NCBI RefSeq assembly: GCF_016785945.1
Contig: NZ_JAEMEF010000002.1
Span: 1 to 64,000, forward strand
DNA: 64,000 nt
Origin: Olleya sediminilitoris
GTDB taxonomy: Bacteria > Bacteroidota > Bacteroidia > Flavobacteriales > Flavobacteriaceae
Direction: 5' to 3'
In this document: piece by piece, positions 61,074-64,000 of the stretch
Position numbering within the stretch: position 1 is the first letter of the stretch
Layout of the letters: every line of letters starts with the position of its first letter
Notes under the pieces: generated by a model
What the model saw: the letters and a program-made list of their open reading frames with translations, nothing else
Told to the model about the DNA's origin: nothing
Databases searched by the model: none
Program-made: the position numbers and the translations under genes

Positions 61074-62150
61074 ATGAAAAAAATATATACAATTCTTACA
61101 CTTTCTATAGCGATATTTGTAGCCAGTTGTGGTAACGAAGACAAAAAACCAGTGGTAGATAATTCGCCAGCAATTAGTGTAAAAACTAGTCAAGTTACAG
61201 CAAATACCAACAGTCCTTTTTTATCGGTTAGCGGAAAAATTCAAGCTACAAATAGTGCAGATTTAAGTACTAGAATGATGGGTTATGTTAATAAAGTACA
61301 TGTTAACGTTGGCGATAAAGTGCGTAAAGGACAATTATTAGTCTCTATTAATAATAGCGATTTACAAGCTAAAAGAGCTCAGGTTAATGCAGGAATTACA
61401 GAAGCTAATGCAGCTTTAAATAATGCGGAAAAAGATTATAACCGTTTTAAAAACTTATTTGCAGACAATAGCGCCTCTCAAAAAGAAATGGATGATATGA
61501 CTGCAAATTACGAAATGGCTAAGGCTAGAGTAAAAGGTGCCAATCAAATGAAAAACGAGATTAACGCACAGTTTGCTTACAGTAATATTACTGCACCTTT
61601 TAGCGGAACCGTAACTAGTAAAAATGTAGAAGCTGGTAATATGTCAAATCCTGGTGTGCCATTAATAAGTATAGAAACACCTGGAAATTTTGAAGTGATG
61701 GCAATGGTACCTGAAACTGAAATTTTAGAGATTAAATCAGGAACTTCAGTAGATGTTTTGGTTAAATCGATTAACAAAACTTTAAAAGGAAAAGTAAAAG
61801 AAGTAAGTACATCAGCCAAAAATACTGGAGGACAGTATTTAGTGAAGATTGATTTAGATAAAACAGAAGCTAATATTTTATCAGGCATGTTTACAACAGT
61901 GCAATTTCCTGTAGAGAGAAAAGCAACGTCATCAATGGTTTTAATACCTACTGAAGCTATTGTTACAAACGGACAATTATCCGGAGTTTATACAGTAAGC
62001 CAAAGCAATACAGCATTATTACGATGGTTACGTTTAGGTAGAACTTTTGGAGATCAAGTGGAAGTGTTATCTGGTTTAAATGCAGACGAAGCATACATTG
62101 TTTCTGCTGAAGGAAAATTATTTAATGGCGCTAAAATTTCAATTCAATAA
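61074..62150 (+). CDS. RND efflux periplasmic adaptor, lipoprotein
   Basis: A 358-residue membrane-fusion protein with lipobox (FVASCGNED), a biotinyl-lipoyl hairpin (MGYVNKVHVNVGDKVRKGQLLVSINNSDL and YSNITAPFSGTVTSKNVEAGN), a short coiled coil (~100-170), beta-barrel and membrane-proximal domains. It links the TolC channel to the RND permease. It is the second gene of the operon. Confidence 0.92.
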   Translation: MKKIYTILTLSIAIFVASCGNEDKKPVVDNSPAISVKTSQVTANTNSPFLSVSGKIQATNSADLSTRMMGYVNKVHVNVGDKVRKGQLLVSINNSDLQAKRAQVNAGITEANAALNNAEKDYNRFKNLFADNSASQKEMDDMTANYEMAKARVKGANQMKNEINAQFAYSNITAPFSGTVTSKNVEAGNMSNPGVPLISIETPGNFEVMAMVPETEILEIKSGTSVDVLVKSINKTLKGKVKEVSTSAKNTGGQYLVKIDLDKTEANILSGMFTTVQFPVERKATSSMVLIPTEAIVTNGQLSGVYTVSQSNTALLRWLRLGRTFGDQVEVLSGLNADEAYIVSAEGKLFNGAKISIQ

Positions 62151-62154
62151 CTAA

Positions 62155-62300
62155 TAAGTCGCGTTAAGGATAGAAGTGGAAATCCTTTTTACGTCAGTTC
62201 GAGTGAATTTGCCTAAGCAAATTTGTATCGAGAACAAGTAAAAAGATTGCAACGGATAGCCTGTTAAAACGCCCAAAATATAAAGATTTCCATTGTCTTG
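62155..62300 (+). repeat. Structured intergenic repeat element within the RND operon
   Basis: Nested inverted repeats: outer CTTTTTAC (62185-62192) with GTAAAAAG (62238-62245), and an inner imperfect pairing of about 62198-62211 with 62218-62234 around CCTAAG. It resembles flavobacterial dispersed elements of the type ending ACGGATAGCC. Placed between adaptor and permease genes, it may affect mRNA stability or the relative dose of the pump. Confidence 0.55.
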
Positions 62301-62322
62301 GGAATGAAAAAAAGTAATAATT

Positions 62323-64000
62323 ATGAAAGAAGGAATCGCAGGTAAAATTGCCAAAGTCTTTATGCAATCGAAGCTTACAGTGCTTTTAATGATTGTATTT
62401 ATGGTAGTTGGTGTGTACAGTTCGTTTTTAATTCCGCGTGAAGAAGAACCGCAAATTGATGTGCCTATGGCAGACATTTTTGTGGGTTATCCTGGAGCAA
62501 GTCCTACCGAAGTGGAGTCGCGTGTAATAAAACCTTTAGAGCAATTAATTTCGAATATTAAAGGTGTAGAATATGTGTATTCTACGTCCATGAAAGAGCA
62601 AGGAATGGTCATCGTACAGTTTTATGTTGGCGAAGATATTGAGCGTAGTTTCGTTAAATTATACAACGAAATTAACAAGCATATGGATCAAATGCCTGAA
62701 GGTGTTACGTTTCCGTTAGTAAAAACGCGTGCGATTGATGATGTGCCAATGTTAGGGTTAACGTTGTGGAGTGAAAATTATGACGATTACCAATTAAACC
62801 AAATGGCTCAAGAGTTAGAAGCTGAAATTAAGAAGATAAACGATGTGGCTATTACGCATAAAATTGGTGGTAGAGATCGCCAATTACGTGTGGTTTTAGA
62901 TAAAGATAAATTGGCTGCAAGTGGTTTGGATTTCTTGTCGGTTTCGGAAATGATTAAAGCAAATAACAGCCAATTAAGTGCTGGTAGTTTTGATAAGAAT
63001 GATACTGAGTTTTTAGTAAATACAGGTGCTTTTTTAGCTTCGGTTACTGATGTTGAAAATCTGGTGGTTGGTGTGCAACAAAATCAACCAATATATTTAA
63101 AGCAAGTCGCTAAAATCATTGATGGACCAGAAGTACCACAAAATTATGTGAGTTTAGGTTACGGAAAAGGAAGTGTAAAATCGGCTGATTATAAGTCGGA
63201 ATATCCTGCAGTCACCATTTCGGTTGCTAAACGTAAAGGTGCAGATGCCATGAAAATTGCAGATGTGATTATTGATAAAGTAGATCACTTACGTAGCACT
63301 TTAATTCCGGATGATGTACATGTAGAAATTACAAGAAATTATGGTGAAACAGCGTCTCATAAAGTGTCAGAATTACTTTGGCACCTTATTGGGTCTATCT
63401 TTGCAGTTACACTTGTAGTGATGTTAGCCATGGGTTGGCGTGGTGGATTGGTCGTGTTTTTATCGGTTCCAATTACGTTTGCATTGACCTTACTAAGTTA
63501 CTACATGATGGATTACACGCTAAACCGAATTACTTTATTCGCGTTAGTATTTGTAACAGGAATTGTAGTGGATGATTCCATTATTATTGCAGAAAATATG
63601 CACCGACATTTTAAGATGAAACGTTTGCCATTTAAAGAGGCTGCTTTATATGCAATAAATGAAGTTGGAAACCCAACCATTTTAGCAACATTTACTGTAA
63701 TAGCATCAGTTTTACCTATGGCTTTTGTATCAGGATTAATGGGGCCATATATGGCACCAATGCCAATAGGAGCATCCATTGCTATGATATTATCCTTATT
63801 TGTAGCTTTAACTATTACACCTTATTTAGGTTATATTTTTTTAAGAGAAAAAGATAAAAAAGGCGCAGAAGAGAAACCGGAAAAACCAGTTGAAGACACA
63901 CTTATTTATAAGGTTTACAACAAGTTTGAACGTCCTTTATTAGAAAGTAAGAGCAAACGTTGGTTGTTTTTAGGATTGACTTTTATGGGTTTAATGTTAA
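62323..64000 (+). CDS. RND-family efflux permease (C-terminus beyond the window)
   Basis: An open frame runs from ATG 62323 to the window end (559 complete codons). It shows the AcrB/HAE fold start: membrane helix (LTVLLMIVFMVVGVYSSFLIPREEEP), porter domain (PGASPTEVESRVIKPLEQ) and membrane helices with GIVVDDSIIIAENMHRH, which carries the proton-relay Asp pair. The REEEP motif and the lone adaptor suggest a hydrophobic-compound exporter of the HAE-2/3-like group. The substrate is unknown; control by the sulfide-linked operator suggests export of a metabolite tied to that state. Confidence 0.9.
   Translation, partial: MKEGIAGKIAKVFMQSKLTVLLMIVFMVVGVYSSFLIPREEEPQIDVPMADIFVGYPGASPTEVESRVIKPLEQLISNIKGVEYVYSTSMKEQGMVIVQFYVGEDIERSFVKLYNEINKHMDQMPEGVTFPLVKTRAIDDVPMLGLTLWSENYDDYQLNQMAQELEAEIKKINDVAITHKIGGRDRQLRVVLDKDKLAASGLDFLSVSEMIKANNSQLSAGSFDKNDTEFLVNTGAFLASVTDVENLVVGVQQNQPIYLKQVAKIIDGPEVPQNYVSLGYGKGSVKSADYKSEYPAVTISVAKRKGADAMKIADVIIDKVDHLRSTLIPDDVHVEITRNYGETASHKVSELLWHLIGSIFAVTLVVMLAMGWRGGLVVFLSVPITFALTLLSYYMMDYTLNRITLFALVFVTGIVVDDSIIIAENMHRHFKMKRLPFKEAALYAINEVGNPTILATFTVIASVLPMAFVSGLMGPYMAPMPIGASIAMILSLFVALTITPYLGYIFLREKDKKGAEEKPEKPVEDTLIYKVYNKFERPLLESKSKRWLFLGLTFMGLML

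Overview
The window is strongly AT-rich DNA of a marine-type member of the Bacteroidetes, most likely family Flavobacteriaceae. The evidence is Bacteroidetes -7 promoter boxes (TAnnTTTG), a subtype iii type VI secretion locus (TssN, TssO), a SusC/SusD polysaccharide locus, a fused CcoN-CcoO oxidase subunit, and near absence of Shine-Dalgarno sequences. No rRNA, tRNA or CRISPR array was seen.

Layout. (1) 1-1.3 kb: one end of an IS3-like element next to what looks like a single integron gene cassette, an Mrr-like nuclease gene with an attC-like site. (2) 1.5-10.7 kb: two divergent T6SS-iii units. The minus unit is tssD, tssD, tssN, tssG and an NlpC/P60 hydrolase; the plus unit is tssE, tssF, a PKD membrane protein, tssK and tssO. 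Sheath, ClpV and VgrG genes are not here. (3) 10.8-11.5 kb: a lone predicted nuclease-fold protein. (4) 11.6-26.1 kb: a beta-1,3-glucan (laminarin-type) utilisation locus: beta-propeller/LuxR regulator, SusC, SusD, a modular surface glycan-binding lipoprotein, GH16, GH3 and GH16. (5) 26.2-41.0 kb: a Crp/Fnr regulator (called Crp1 here), copper ATPase CcoI, the cbb3 oxidase operon ccoS-NO-Q-P-G-H plus a DsbD-like protein, three universal stress proteins and hemN. (6) 41.2-43.9 kb: AsmA-like protein, HAD phosphatase, MtfA-like peptidase. (7) 44.0-49.7 kb: a second Crp/Fnr regulator (Crp2), TauE exporter, persulfide dioxygenase-rhodanese fusion, and a rhodanese/HMA/cytochrome c/thioredoxin/methyltransferase operon. 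(8) 49.8-64 kb: a 49-residue membrane protein, a phosphatase, a copper TonB receptor with a Cys-rich partner, peroxiredoxin, cytochrome bd, sulfide:quinone reductase, a YdjM-like protein and an RND efflux operon cut by the window end.

The main discovery is regulatory. Between 26.9 and 59.6 kb, fourteen promoters carry a palindromic Crp/Fnr-type operator whose centre lies exactly 29.5 bp upstream of the first base of the -7 box, which is class II activator geometry (about -41.5). The operators form two codes: nATGA-N6-TCATn before cbb3, hemN and stress genes, and TGTAA-N6-TTACA before sulfur, cytochrome bd, SQR and RND genes. The two Crp/Fnr proteins in the window differ at the matching DNA-contact residues. 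Crp1 has Thr-Glu...Arg and Crp2 has Arg-Val...Arg at the positions of E. coli CRP R180-E181...R185. By classical CRP genetics this predicts which regulator reads which operator. Two hybrid operators lie in the peroxiredoxin/copper-receptor intergenic region, and a perfect Crp2-type operator covers the ccoI core promoter. I infer a two-regulator circuit that sets low-oxygen cbb3 respiration against a sulfide-tolerant cytochrome bd plus sulfide-oxidation state.
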